Shown: positions 1 to 6,911, numbered from the stretch's first letter. The stretch is DNA of 11,555 nt from Halieaceae bacterium (GCA_002705465.1 PAGS01000020.1:1-11555), one strand, 5' to 3'. Notes: a model not told the origin generated them from the letters alone. Numbers and translations are program-made.

Positions 1-506
1 TGACCAGAGCCGCCACAGCCGCCACAAGTGACGGGGCTGCTACCTGGCTTGGCACCGCTACCGTCACAGGGCGCACAATGCTGCAGTGAAGGCACCCGAA
101 TCTCTGCTGTAGAACCGCGCACCGCTTCTTCGAGAGAGACCTCCAGGGTATAGCGCAGGTCTGAACCGCGCTGCGGTCCCTGACGACGCCCCCCTCCACC
201 GCCGCCAAAAATATCGCCAAAGACATCTCCGAAGATGTCCGAAAAACTGCCGCCCTGAAAGCCGCCACCACCCATTGAGGAGTCGACACCAGCGTGTCCG
301 AACTGATCGTAAGCGCCACGCTTCTCGCCGTCCGAAAGGACCTCGTAGGCCTCCGTTGCCTCTTTAAACTTGCTGTCCGCATCGGCGTCGTCCGGATTGC
401 GGTCCGGGTGATATTTCATCGCGATGCGGCGATATGCCTTCTTGATGTCCTGCTCAGAGGCCGATCGATCAACCCCAAGCACTTCGTAATAGTCGCGTTT
501 AGACAT
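1..506 (-). CDS. dnaJ: DnaJ, Hsp40 co-chaperone (N-terminal part; gene runs off the left edge)
   Basis: DnaJ delivers unfolded clients to DnaK and stimulates its ATPase. About 168 codons are present, read from the ATG at 506 to the window edge with no stop. The J domain is clear: it opens [12 protein letters not shown] and carries the catalytic HPD at residues 33-35. A Gly/Phe-rich linker follows (about residues 77-105, with [10 protein letters not shown] and repeated DIFG units). Then the first zinc-finger repeats begin, CAPCDGSG and CGGCGGSG, so this is a type I DnaJ rather than a CbpA-like protein. The missing part should hold the other CxxCxGxG repeats and the C-terminal substrate domains. 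The gene lies downstream of dnaK on the same strand, but an intrinsic terminator sits between them. I see no good Shine-Dalgarno and no sigma-32 promoter of its own, so it probably depends on read-through. Identity is certain. Confidence 0.97.
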   Translation of the reverse strand, partial: MSKRDYYEVLGVDRSASEQDIKKAYRRIAMKYHPDRNPDDADADSKFKEATEAYEVLSDGEKRGAYDQFGHAGVDSSMGGGGFQGGSFSDIFGDVFGDIFGGGGGGRRQGPQRGSDLRYTLEVSLEEAVRGSTAEIRVPSLQHCAPCDGSGAKPGSSPVTCGGCGGSG

Positions 507-547
507 AATTCAGGCATGGGTTCTTACAAACACCACGCTCCCTCTTG

Positions 548-590
548 AAAAACGGACGCGGGTGACATGGAACTTGCCATGACCCGCGTC
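548..590 (-). terminator. Intrinsic terminator or attenuator between dnaK and dnaJ
   Basis: Read on the minus strand, GACGCGGGT plus CATGG pairs with CCATG and ACCCGCGTC. This gives a 14-bp GC-rich stem with a 2-nt bulge and a 6-nt loop. Two nucleotides after the stem come five T (A5 at 548-552 on the plus strand). It begins about 75 nt after the dnaK stop and ends about 40 nt before the dnaJ start. On the plus strand no T-run follows, so it points in the operon's direction. Probable role: partial termination that lowers dnaJ output relative to dnaK. Confidence 0.8.
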
Positions 591-663
591 TGGAGTGTTG
601 CCCTCACACTGGGCTTGTATTCGGGCGCCGCTATAACGCGTTGCCCTCGACCGATGACTTCGA

Positions 664-2592
664 TCAGGCGCGTTTGTCTTCCTTAACTTCCTCAAACTCA
701 GCATCAACGACATCGCCTTGATCCGCCTCATCCGCCTCTTCGGTGGCCGTATCGCTGCTTGCACCCTCGGCCTGCTGCGCCGCATACATCTTCTGCGCAA
801 CGCCTCCCGTGGCTTCAGTCAGTTTTGTGGTTGCGGCCTCCATCGCAGCGGCGTCATCACCCTTGATTGCCTCTTCTGTCTCGGCAATGGCGGCCTCGAT
901 GGCGGCACGCTCCTCATCCGTGGCGTGCTCCCCGGCTTCCTCGAGAGTCTTGCGCGCGGCGTGCACCATACCATCTGCAGTATTTCGGGCAGCCACCAGC
1001 TCCTCGAACTTCTTGTCCGCTTCGGCGTTTGCCTCTGCATCCTGCACCATCTGTTCGATCTCGTCCTCTGAGAGTCCCCCCGAGGCGGTGATACGAATCG
1101 ACTGTTCCTTGCCGGTGGCCTTGTCCTTGGCAGACACATTGAGAATACCGTTGGCATCGAGATCAAAAGTCACCTCAATCTGCGGCATCCCCCGTGGCGC
1201 GGGCGGAATATCCGCCAAATCAAAGCGACCCAGAGACTTGTTCTGTGTTGCCTGCTTGCGTTCACCCTGCACGACGTGAATGGTTACCGCCGTCTGGTTG
1301 TCCTCAGCTGTTGAGAACACCTGCGATTTCTTGGTCGGGATAGTGGTGTTTTTCTCGATCAACGGGGTTGCGACGCTACCCATTGTCTCGATACCCAATG
1401 TCAACGGCGTGACGTCGAGTAGCAGAACATCCTTGACGTCGCCCGCGAGCACCGCCCCTTGAATCGAGGCACCCATTGCAACCGCCTCGTCGGGGTTCAC
1501 ATCCTTCCGCGCCTCTTTACCGAAGAACTCGGCAACGGCCGATTGCACCATTGGCATTCGCGTCTGGCCGCCCACCAAAATAACGTCCTCCACCTCCGCC
1601 GGAGATAAACCCGCATCATCCAGCGCGATCTTTACAGGCTCGAGCGACCGCTTTACCAGATCTTCCACCAAACCCTCCAATTTTGAGCGGCTCAACTTCA
1701 CGACCAGGTGTTTGGGTCCGGTGGCATCCGCAGTGATGTAGGGCAGATTCACCTCGGTTTGCTGCGAGCTGGACAACTCGATTTTGGCTTTCTCAGCGGC
1801 CTCTTTGAGACGCTGCGGGGCCAACGGGTCGTTGTGCAGATCGATGCTGTTTTCCTTCTTGAACTCATCGGCGAGAAATTCAATCAGCCGAAGGTCAAAG
1901 TCCTCACCGCCGAGGAACGTGTCGCCGTTAGTGGCCAGGACCTCAAACTGATGCTCTCCATCAACCTCTGCAATTTCAATGATGGAGATGTCGAAGGTGC
2001 CGCCGCCCAAATCGTAGACCGCGACAGTGCGATCGCCCTGCGCTTTGTCCATGCCATAAGCAAGCGCGGCCGCGGTGGGCTCATTGATAATCCGCTTGAC
2101 CTCAAGACCCGCAATCCGACCCGCATCTTTGGTGGCCTGCCGCTGCGAATCATTGAAATATGCGGGTACTGTGATCACTGCCTCAGTCACCGCCTCGCCG
2201 AGGTACTCCTCAGCGGTCTTCTTCATTTTGCGCAAGACTTCGGCCGAAACCTGCGGCGGCGCCATCTTGTCATCATTGACCTGCACCCACGCGTCACCGC
2301 TTTCAGCCTTGACGATCTGATAGGGCACCATCTTGATGTCTTTCTGGACCACGTCGTCCTCGAAGCGACGACCGATGAGGCGCTTCACCGCGAACAACGT
2401 GTTGGTTGGGTTGGTAACGGCTTGTCGCTTGGCCGACTGGCCCACCAGAATTTCGTCGTCGTCTGTGTAGGCGACGATGGATGGCGTTGTCCGGCCGCCC
2501 TCTGCGTTTTCAATGACCCTAGGCTTACCGCTCTCCAGAACAGACACGCAGCTGTTGGTGGTGCCCAGGTCGATACCGATGATCTTACCCAT
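664..2592 (-). CDS. dnaK: DnaK, Hsp70 molecular chaperone
   Basis: Cytoplasmic ATP-driven chaperone that binds exposed hydrophobic peptides in a cycle with DnaJ and GrpE. The protein has 642 residues (E. coli DnaK has 638). The N-terminal phosphate-binding motif [12 protein letters not shown] is at residues 5-16, the second phosphate loop is [11 protein letters not shown] near residue 195, and the interdomain linker [12 protein letters not shown] lies near residue 390. The substrate-binding beta domain and helical lid follow, and the acidic tail ends in [11 protein letters not shown], close to the EEVK-type tail typical of proteobacterial DnaK. The ATG is preceded by AGGAG with 8-nt spacing. 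It lies 108 nt downstream of grpE with its own sigma-32-like promoter in the gap, so it can be transcribed both from there and from the grpE promoter. A long open frame antisense to it is a coding-bias shadow. Identity is certain. Confidence 0.99.
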   Translation of the reverse strand: MGKIIGIDLGTTNSCVSVLESGKPRVIENAEGGRTTPSIVAYTDDDEILVGQSAKRQAVTNPTNTLFAVKRLIGRRFEDDVVQKDIKMVPYQIVKAESGDAWVQVNDDKMAPPQVSAEVLRKMKKTAEEYLGEAVTEAVITVPAYFNDSQRQATKDAGRIAGLEVKRIINEPTAAALAYGMDKAQGDRTVAVYDLGGGTFDISIIEIAEVDGEHQFEVLATNGDTFLGGEDFDLRLIEFLADEFKKENSIDLHNDPLAPQRLKEAAEKAKIELSSSQQTEVNLPYITADATGPKHLVVKLSRSKLEGLVEDLVKRSLEPVKIALDDAGLSPAEVEDVILVGGQTRMPMVQSAVAEFFGKEARKDVNPDEAVAMGASIQGAVLAGDVKDVLLLDVTPLTLGIETMGSVATPLIEKNTTIPTKKSQVFSTAEDNQTAVTIHVVQGERKQATQNKSLGRFDLADIPPAPRGMPQIEVTFDLDANGILNVSAKDKATGKEQSIRITASGGLSEDEIEQMVQDAEANAEADKKFEELVAARNTADGMVHAARKTLEEAGEHATDEERAAIEAAIAETEEAIKGDDAAAMEAATTKLTEATGGVAQKMYAAQQAEGASSDTATEEADEADQGDVVDAEFEEVKEDKRA

Positions 2593-2647
2593 GTTGCTTT
2601 CTCCTGTGCGCCGGCGGCTCTTCGCCAGCTTGCTTCCTTGTATCCTG

Positions 2648-2675
2648 ATGTGGGGGTTGCGGACTCAAATTCAAC
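2648..2675 (-). promoter_or_regulatory. Sigma-32 (RpoH) type promoter for dnaK
   Basis: On the minus strand the -35 element reads GTTGAAT (plus 2669-2675; consensus CTTGAAA, 5 of 7). The -10 element reads CCCCACAT (plus 2648-2655; consensus CCCCATnT, 7 of 8), and the spacer is 13 nt, within the RpoH range. The start site would fall near 2641, giving a leader of about 48 nt before the dnaK ATG. I see no CIRCE-like inverted repeat in this leader. The match is by eye. Confidence 0.7.
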
Positions 2676-2700
2676 CGCTATTCGCTGTAACTAATATGCC

Positions 2701-3309
2701 TTACTCGGCGCTCGGCGCTTTGGCGACCATCACCATGGCGGGCCGCAATAGCCTTCCATTGAGCAGGTAGCCCTTCTGCATTACTGCCACGACCGAGTTG
2801 GGCTCTGCATCGGGCTGTTCAACCATGCTCATTGCTTGCGCTGTCTCGGGGTCGAAGGGCTCGCCCGTTGGGTCCACCGCTTCAACGCCATATTTTGCGA
2901 GCACGTCCATGAAGCCCTTCCGGGTCAACTCAACGCCCTCCGCCAGTGCTGCGCCGCCCTGTTCATCTCCGCTCGATTCCAAGGCGCGTTCGAGGTTGTC
3001 GACCACGCTCAACAGATCGCCAGAAAAGCGCTCCAGCGCAAATTTTCGCGCTTTTTCGATTTCCTGTTCAGCACGACGTTGCACATTCATGGCGTCGGCC
3101 CGCGCTCTGAGCGCGGCGTCTTTTGCGGCTTCGAGCTCTGCTGCAAGCGCTGCAACGCCTGAATCCTCACCGGTGGGGACGGCCGCATCACCTTCAGTAT
3201 CTACTAACCCCTCGTCATCACCCTTTACCGCCTCGGCGCTGTCTGCCGCCTCTGCGTGATGAGGATCACCCTCTTCCTCCGTAGGCTCGTCGGGCCGTTC
3301 ATCCACCAT
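2701..3309 (-). CDS. grpE: GrpE, nucleotide exchange factor of DnaK
   Basis: GrpE releases ADP from DnaK and acts as a thermosensor of the chaperone cycle. It is a cytoplasmic homodimer. I chose the ATG at 3309 (GGAG with 7-nt spacing; 202 residues, usual GrpE size) over an upstream in-frame start at 3387, which lies inside the putative operator region. The first 50 residues are acidic and disordered-looking ([15 protein letters not shown]). A long heptad-rich helix follows (about 51-110, including [18 protein letters not shown]). The C-terminal beta domain has the family motifs [20 protein letters not shown] and [20 protein letters not shown]. It lies between hrcA and dnaK on the same strand, as in many HrcA-containing bacteria. 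A sigma-32-type promoter and an inverted repeat lie upstream. Identity is secure. Confidence 0.98.
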   Translation of the reverse strand: MVDERPDEPTEEEGDPHHAEAADSAEAVKGDDEGLVDTEGDAAVPTGEDSGVAALAAELEAAKDAALRARADAMNVQRRAEQEIEKARKFALERFSGDLLSVVDNLERALESSGDEQGGAALAEGVELTRKGFMDVLAKYGVEAVDPTGEPFDPETAQAMSMVEQPDAEPNSVVAVMQKGYLLNGRLLRPAMVMVAKAPSAE

Positions 3310-3376
3310 GGTTGTTCTCCGATCTGTCGTCTGTCTGGTCTGTGGCCTAGCATGTTTATTGTGAACAGTGTCCTGC

Positions 3377-3403
3377 CACTGCAGCAATCACGCGACTGCA
3401 GTG
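3377..3403. promoter_or_regulatory. Candidate HrcA operator: perfect 8-bp inverted repeat at the grpE transcription start
   Basis: The arms CACTGCAG (3377-3384) and CTGCAGTG (3396-3403) form a perfect inverted repeat with an 11-nt spacer, 27 bp overall. That is the footprint of a CIRCE operator (9-9-9), but the arm sequence is not the CIRCE consensus. It begins 4 bp downstream of the grpE -10 element, where a repressor would cover the start site. A further arm, CAGTG at 3366-3370, could pair with 3377-3381. CAGTGTCC is repeated at 3366-3373 and 3399-3406, 33 bp apart. HrcA as the ligand is inference from the neighbouring hrcA gene. Confidence 0.45.
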
Positions 3404-3407
3404 TCCG

Positions 3408-3436
3408 ATTTGGGGGGGAGAGATAACGATTTCAAG
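3408..3436 (-). promoter_or_regulatory. Sigma-32 (RpoH) type promoter for the grpE operon
   Basis: On the minus strand the -35 element is a perfect CTTGAAA, preceded by GC as in strong RpoH promoters (plus 3430-3436). The -10 element is CCCCAAAT (plus 3408-3415; 7 of 8 to CCCCATnT), and the spacer is 14 nt. The start site would be near 3401, giving a leader of about 90 nt to the grpE ATG. The C of the -10 belong to a run of seven (plus 3412-3418), so replication slippage could alter spacing. By eye this is the best sigma-32 site in the window. Confidence 0.78.
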
Positions 3437-3453
3437 GCTGTGGGCACGCTTTT

Positions 3454-3480
3454 TTAGCAGCAGCGGCGAAAGCACCCTAA
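3454..3480. promoter_or_regulatory. Degenerate CIRCE-like element upstream of the grpE promoter
   Basis: TTAGCAGCA, nine bases, then GCACCCTAA. This has the 27-bp length and the TTAG...CTAA ends of CIRCE (TTAGCACTC-N9-GAGTGCTAA), with 11 of 18 arm positions matching. It lies 18 bp upstream of the -35 element, an unusual place for a repressor site. The inner arm positions are poor, so it may be chance. Confidence 0.2.
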
Positions 3481-3586
3481 GACAAGTTGCTCCGAGAGGG
3501 GGTCACACACCCTGAGTCGGCCACATTGCCGCCTAATTCGGTAGCAAGCGCGAACCGGGGTGCAGGTTTAGCAAGCCTCGCGGGGC

Positions 3587-4615
3587 TCAACGGGAGAGCG
3601 CTGCACTCAGCATGCGGGCCGTCACATCAACAATGGGAATCACCCTTTCGTATGCCATGCGGGTCGGACCAATGACCCCCAGTACGCCGAGTAACTGAGC
3701 ACCTTGTGCATAAGGAGCCGTGATGACGCTGAAATCACCGAACACGTCGAATCCAGCCTCTTCACCGATGAAGATCTGGATACCATCCGCCTTGGAACAG
3801 CGCTCCATTAAGTCCAGTAAATCGCGCTTCCGCTTGAAAGCATCGAATAATTCACGGAGCTTCTGAATGTCCTCAGGCGAAGCCTGGTTAAGCAAACTCG
3901 ATTCGCCTGTGACGACGACACTCTCGGCCTCCTGTTCCGCGTCAATTGCTGCCTGCGCAAGCTCCAGAGCCGCTTCTAGGTAGCGATCAATTTTTGTGCG
4001 CGCCTCAGCCATTTCTCGCACGATGTGTTCTTTCACATGTGCGAGATCGTTACCGGAATAGCGCAGGTTGATCAGGTCAGCCGCCGACTTCAGTTGCTCC
4101 TCAGTCATTGGCCGGGGCATATGAACAATGCGGTTTTGTACCTCTCGCTCGTTGATGACCAAAATCACCAACACGCGATCGCCTGAGAGCGGCAAGAACT
4201 CGATTTGCCGTAACTGACTTGCTGCAGGCTTCGGAACGGTCACGATGCCAGTCTGGTAGGTGATTTGTGCCAGAAGGTTCGATGCACTTTGGACCAGCTC
4301 GCTGGAACTGCGGTTTGGGTCGAGGCCAGCGTTCAATACTGACACCGCATCCTCCTCCACAGGACCCACCTGTACCAGGCTGTCGACAAAGAAACGGTAG
4401 CCCTGCGGGGTGGGGACTCGGCCGGCAGAGGTGTGGGGCGAGGCCAGATAACCGAGATCTTCAAGTTCAGACATGATATTGCGCACCGTCGCCGAACTCA
4501 CCGACAACCCGCTTTCACCTTGCAGGTTTTTCGACGCAACGGGTTGCCCCTCGCGGATGTGCATTTCTACAAGAGTTTTTAGCAGCGATGAAGCGCGGGG
4601 CGACAGGGCTTCCAC
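3587..4615 (-). CDS. hrcA: HrcA, heat-inducible transcription repressor
   Basis: HrcA is a dimeric repressor that binds CIRCE operators in front of chaperone genes and is itself kept folded by GroEL, so it is released on heat shock. The start is taken as GTG at 4615: AGAGG lies 6 nt upstream, the protein is then 342 residues (family about 340-350), and its N-terminus lines up with family starts. An in-frame start at 4744 would add 43 unlikely residues. The winged-helix domain covers residues 5-75, with recognition helix SSATVRNIMSELEDLGYL (40-57) followed by SPHTSAGRVPTPQGYRFFVD, both strongly conserved. The central GAF-like and C-terminal domains follow (ALSGDRVLVILVINEREVQN-type segment; closing GPTRMAYERVIPIVD). 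HrcA is patchy in Gammaproteobacteria and absent from E. coli. This one looks like the beta/gamma (Xanthomonas/Burkholderia) type. Identity is secure. Confidence 0.95.
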   Translation of the reverse strand: MEALSPRASSLLKTLVEMHIREGQPVASKNLQGESGLSVSSATVRNIMSELEDLGYLASPHTSAGRVPTPQGYRFFVDSLVQVGPVEEDAVSVLNAGLDPNRSSSELVQSASNLLAQITYQTGIVTVPKPAASQLRQIEFLPLSGDRVLVILVINEREVQNRIVHMPRPMTEEQLKSAADLINLRYSGNDLAHVKEHIVREMAEARTKIDRYLEAALELAQAAIDAEQEAESVVVTGESSLLNQASPEDIQKLRELFDAFKRKRDLLDLMERCSKADGIQIFIGEEAGFDVFGDFSVITAPYAQGAQLLGVLGVIGPTRMAYERVIPIVDVTARMLSAALSR

Positions 4616-4644
4616 GTTATGCCTCTGAGGATTCAGATACTGGT

Positions 4645-4672
4645 GTTGTAGCACAGGCCGGGCGCGCAACAA
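4645..4672 (-). promoter_or_regulatory. Possible sigma-70 promoter for hrcA (extended -10)
   Basis: On the minus strand TACAAC (plus 4645-4650) is preceded by TGC, an extended -10. A weak -35, TTGTTG (plus 4667-4672), lies 16 nt further upstream. The start near 4638 would leave a leader of about 23 nt before the GTG. The match is modest, and no CIRCE-like repeat is visible nearby. Confidence 0.3.
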
Positions 4673-4773
4673 AGCAACCCATTTGGTCAACAGGCCTAAA
4701 CGCTCGGGAACCGCGGCGCTTCCTCCGACCCTACAGGGCTTCACTCATCGTGGCACTGGGGCGAGATCCATGC

Positions 4774-4792
4774 TGAACGTATCAGATGTTCA
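4774..4792. promoter_or_regulatory. Dyad overlapping the recN -35 element (possible operator)
   Basis: TGAAC (4774-4778) and GTTCA (4788-4792) form an inverted repeat with a 9-nt spacer, flanked by TGC and CAGCA that nearly continue it. The right arm overlaps the -35 hexamer, a repressor-like position. recN is an SOS gene in E. coli, but I find no canonical LexA box (CTGT-N8-ACAG). Whether this is a divergent LexA site is unknown. Confidence 0.35.
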
Positions 4793-4817
4793 CAGCACCG
4801 TCGCCCTGCGCTATAAA
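4789..4817 (+). promoter_or_regulatory. Sigma-70 promoter for recN
   Basis: -35 TTCACA (4789-4794, 5 of 6) and -10 TATAAA (4812-4817, 5 of 6) are separated by exactly 17 bp. The start should fall near 4824, which leaves a leader of 13 or 22 nt to the candidate start codons at 4837 and 4846. It also rules out the in-frame ATG at 4786. Confidence 0.65.
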
Positions 4818-4845
4818 AGCCGCTCAACAAGCTAATATGAACACT

Positions 4846-6495
4846 ATGCTCCTTAACCTCGCGATTCAGGGCTATGCCGTAGTCGATCAGTTGGAGGTCG
4901 ACCTGCACCCGGGAATGACCTCCATCACCGGTGAAACCGGCGCCGGAAAATCCATCATGCTCGACGCGCTGGGTCTTTGCGTCGGTGACCGCGCGGACCC
5001 TAAGGCAGTGAGACCCGGCGCGGCGCGCACCGACATTGCGGCGAGCTTTGACGTGAGTCAGAACACCCGCGCCCGAGTATGGCTCGCAGAGCGGGACCTC
5101 GACGCGTCTGGCGAGTGTATATTGCGCCGCACCATATCCGCAGAGGGGCGCTCGAGAGCCTACATCAATGGCTCCCCTGCGACGCTCGCTGACTGCGCTG
5201 ATCTCGGGGAGTTGCTGGTGGACATACATTCGCAGCATGCCCATCAATCGCTGCTTCGCCGGCCCACTCAGAGAAGCCTCCTGGACACCTATGCGGGTGG
5301 CGAGGCGCTGATTGTCGAGGTCAGCGAGACGGCGCAGCGCTGGCGGGTACTGCAGGAGGAGCACGCTCGACTGGCGGGTAAAACCGAGGAAGCTGACGCG
5401 CGAAAAGCGCTGCTCTCCTACCAAATTGCCGAGCTTAAAACCCTTAACCCGCAACCAGATGAAATGGATGAATTGGAGGCGCGTCACAAGCTGCTCGCCA
5501 ACGCCGCTTTCATCATCGACTGCGCCAATGACATCGCCGCCGGCTGCGAGACGCAGCGGGATCAGCTTGCACGATTGGTGCAGCTTGCCAACGACGACCG
5601 GATGCGGTCGCAGGCGACGGATAATCTTCGAGAGTTATTGCAGTCTGCGCTCATTCAACTTGATGAGGCCGAAGCCGAGACATCGCGTTTCGCGGAGTCA
5701 TTGGAATTGGATCCCGAGGGATTGCGGGCAACCGAGGAACGCTTGAGCGCACTGCACGATCTGGCACGCAAACACCGCGTCCAACCCGACGCCCTCAGCG
5801 AATTGTTGACTGAGTTACACACCGAGCTCGAGGCGCTGACCGGCGGATCGGAGCAGTTGGAGGCGCTGGAGAAAGCAATGGCAGATACTGCACTGGCCTG
5901 GCGAACCCAAGCCAACAAGCTGTCTGCTCTGAGACAGCAGGGAGCCATCAAACTCGCGCGACGCGTGATGGAGATGCTGGACCGGCTTGCGATGGGAAGG
6001 TGCGTATTTGACATCGCGCTGATTCCCTTCAAGGACGACAATCCTGATCCGCGCGGAGCAGAGGACATCGAGTTTTTGATCAGCACCAATCCCGGCGCGG
6101 CACCGGGCCCACTCAGCAGGGTCGCCTCGGGTGGAGAATTGTCTCGAATCAGCCTGGCGCTTCAAGTCGTGGCTGCCGATACAGCGACCTCACCCACCAT
6201 GATCTTCGATGAGGTCGATGTCGGCATCGGTGGAGGTGTCGCTGAAGTGGTGGGGGAGCTCCTCGCACAATTGGGCGCCAGCAGTCAGGTATTGGTTGTG
6301 ACGCACCAACCTCAGGTTGCGGCCAAAGGGAACCAACATCTTCTTGTCACCAAGACAGGTGAAGACAGTGTGCACTCAGAGCTCACTTTGCTCACTGACG
6401 CGGGCCGGGTTGAGGAAGTCGGCAGAATGTTAGGCGGCTCAAAGCTGACCGAGAGCACGTTGGCCCACGCCAGGGAGATGCTGGAGAACAGCTAG
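4846..6495 (+). CDS. recN: RecN, DNA double-strand break repair ATPase
   Basis: RecN is an SMC-like ATPase that acts at double-strand breaks in RecA-dependent repair. The start at 4846 is chosen because MLLNLAIQGYAVVDQLEVDL aligns with E. coli [20 protein letters not shown]. ATG 4837 is 3 codons longer and possible. The ORF-opening ATG at 4786 lies inside the promoter. Neither likely start has a Shine-Dalgarno. The protein has 549 residues (E. coli 553). Walker A GETGAGKS is at residues 29-36 and QHAHQSLL follows near 130. The middle is coiled coil. The ABC signature ASGGELSRISLALQ is near 427-440, Walker B MIFDEVD at 452-458, and the switch region VVTHQPQVAAKG near 484. The 3' end converges on fur, with both stops in one CTAG. 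Identity is secure. Confidence 0.97.
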   Translation: MLLNLAIQGYAVVDQLEVDLHPGMTSITGETGAGKSIMLDALGLCVGDRADPKAVRPGAARTDIAASFDVSQNTRARVWLAERDLDASGECILRRTISAEGRSRAYINGSPATLADCADLGELLVDIHSQHAHQSLLRRPTQRSLLDTYAGGEALIVEVSETAQRWRVLQEEHARLAGKTEEADARKALLSYQIAELKTLNPQPDEMDELEARHKLLANAAFIIDCANDIAAGCETQRDQLARLVQLANDDRMRSQATDNLRELLQSALIQLDEAEAETSRFAESLELDPEGLRATEERLSALHDLARKHRVQPDALSELLTELHTELEALTGGSEQLEALEKAMADTALAWRTQANKLSALRQQGAIKLARRVMEMLDRLAMGRCVFDIALIPFKDDNPDPRGAEDIEFLISTNPGAAPGPLSRVASGGELSRISLALQVVAADTATSPTMIFDEVDVGIGGGVAEVVGELLAQLGASSQVLVVTHQPQVAAKGNQHLLVTKTGEDSVHSELTLLTDAGRVEEVGRMLGGSKLTESTLAHAREMLENS

Positions 6496-6510
6496 GCCTC
6501 CGGTTTTTTT
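6481..6510 (+). terminator. Probable recN terminator embedded in the recN/fur junction
   Basis: CTGGAG (6481-6486) pairs with CTCCGG (6498-6503), a 6-bp stem with one G-U pair and an 11-nt loop, followed directly by seven T (6504-6510). The stem contains the end of recN and its stop codon. The T-run is the antisense of fur codons for the C-terminal Lys-Lys. The stem is short, so efficiency is uncertain. Confidence 0.45.
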
Positions 6511-6911
6511 CGGACGTAAAGCACGAGGGAGTGATCGATAATTTCGTAACCGTGCTTTTCGGCTATCAAGTGCTGACGACGCTCAATTTCCTCGTCTATG
6601 AACTCGATCACCTCGCTAGTATCCACATCCACCATATGATCGTGGTGGTGGTCCGACGCCATCTCGAAAACAGAATAGCCCGCCTCGAAGTTATGCCGGA
6701 TGATCAGCCCCGCGGTTTCAAACTGCGTGAGCACTCTGTACACCGTCGCCAAGCCGATATCTTCGCCCGTGTCGCGTAAACGCTGATAAAGGTCCTCGGC
6801 GCTGAAATGATCGCCCTGACCCGATGCGTCGCTCAGCATTGAGAGGATCTTAAGCCGCGGCGCGGTTACTTTGAGTCCCGCTTTTTTCAGTTCACGATTT
6901 TCGGAGGACAT
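6492..6911 (-). CDS. fur: Fur, ferric uptake regulator (no cysteine residues)
   Basis: Fur is a cytoplasmic dimeric repressor that with Fe2+ shuts down iron-uptake genes. The 139-residue product starts MSSENRELKKAGLKVTAPRLKIL, matching E. coli MTDNNTALKKAGLKVTLPRLKIL, so the start is clear. The winged helix covers residues 1-85, with recognition segment GLATVYRVLTQFETAGL at 53-69. Metal ligands are in place: H35, E83, the SDHHHDH cluster (H88-H90, H92), the EVIEF region and a C-terminal DHSLVLY histidine. The structural-zinc cysteines are gone: where E. coli has HLICLDCGKV, this reads HMVDVDTSEV, and the whole protein has no Cys. As I recall, Pseudomonas Fur keeps only the first of these. It is divergent from bamE, the known fur-omlA arrangement. 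I see no clear Fur box upstream. Confidence 0.95.
   Translation of the reverse strand: MSSENRELKKAGLKVTAPRLKILSMLSDASGQGDHFSAEDLYQRLRDTGEDIGLATVYRVLTQFETAGLIIRHNFEAGYSVFEMASDHHHDHMVDVDTSEVIEFIDEEIERRQHLIAEKHGYEIIDHSLVLYVRKKPEA

Larger units (their letters stand above)
3310..3586. other. hrcA-grpE intergenic region (277 bp)
   Basis: No open frame here resembles a gene. From right to left on the minus strand it holds the hrcA 3' flank with no convincing terminator, the weak CIRCE-like element, the sigma-32 promoter, the perfect inverted repeat and the grpE leader ending in its Shine-Dalgarno. I checked for a tRNA and saw no T-loop signature. Confidence 0.7.

Noticed and set aside
743..1279. 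178-codon plus-strand frame, Ala/Ser-rich, opposite the dnaK lid region
   Set aside because: Composition is the mirror of the Ala/Glu-rich DnaK C-terminus; no start signals.
1708..2694. 328-codon open frame on the plus strand, antisense to dnaK
   Set aside because: Long antisense frames opposite dnaK are a known by-product of its codon bias. It lacks a ribosome site and the translation shows no family resemblance.
2798..3259. 153-codon Ser/Ala-rich plus-strand frame opposite grpE
   Set aside because: Shadow of the Glu/Ala-rich GrpE coding strand; no independent support.
3481..3586. Possible tRNA or small RNA gene upstream of grpE
   Set aside because: No T-loop GTTCGA signature, no acceptor stem pairing and no promoter-terminator pair.
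4637..4657. LexA-like half-sites ACTG...CACAG near the hrcA leader
   Set aside because: The inner spacing between CTG and CAG is 11 rather than 10 and the flanks do not match; it lies about 130 bp upstream of the recN promoter.
4741..5487. 248-codon minus-strand frame opposite the recN 5' half
   Set aside because: It is antisense to the Walker A region of a certain gene, has no recognisable domain and no ribosome site.
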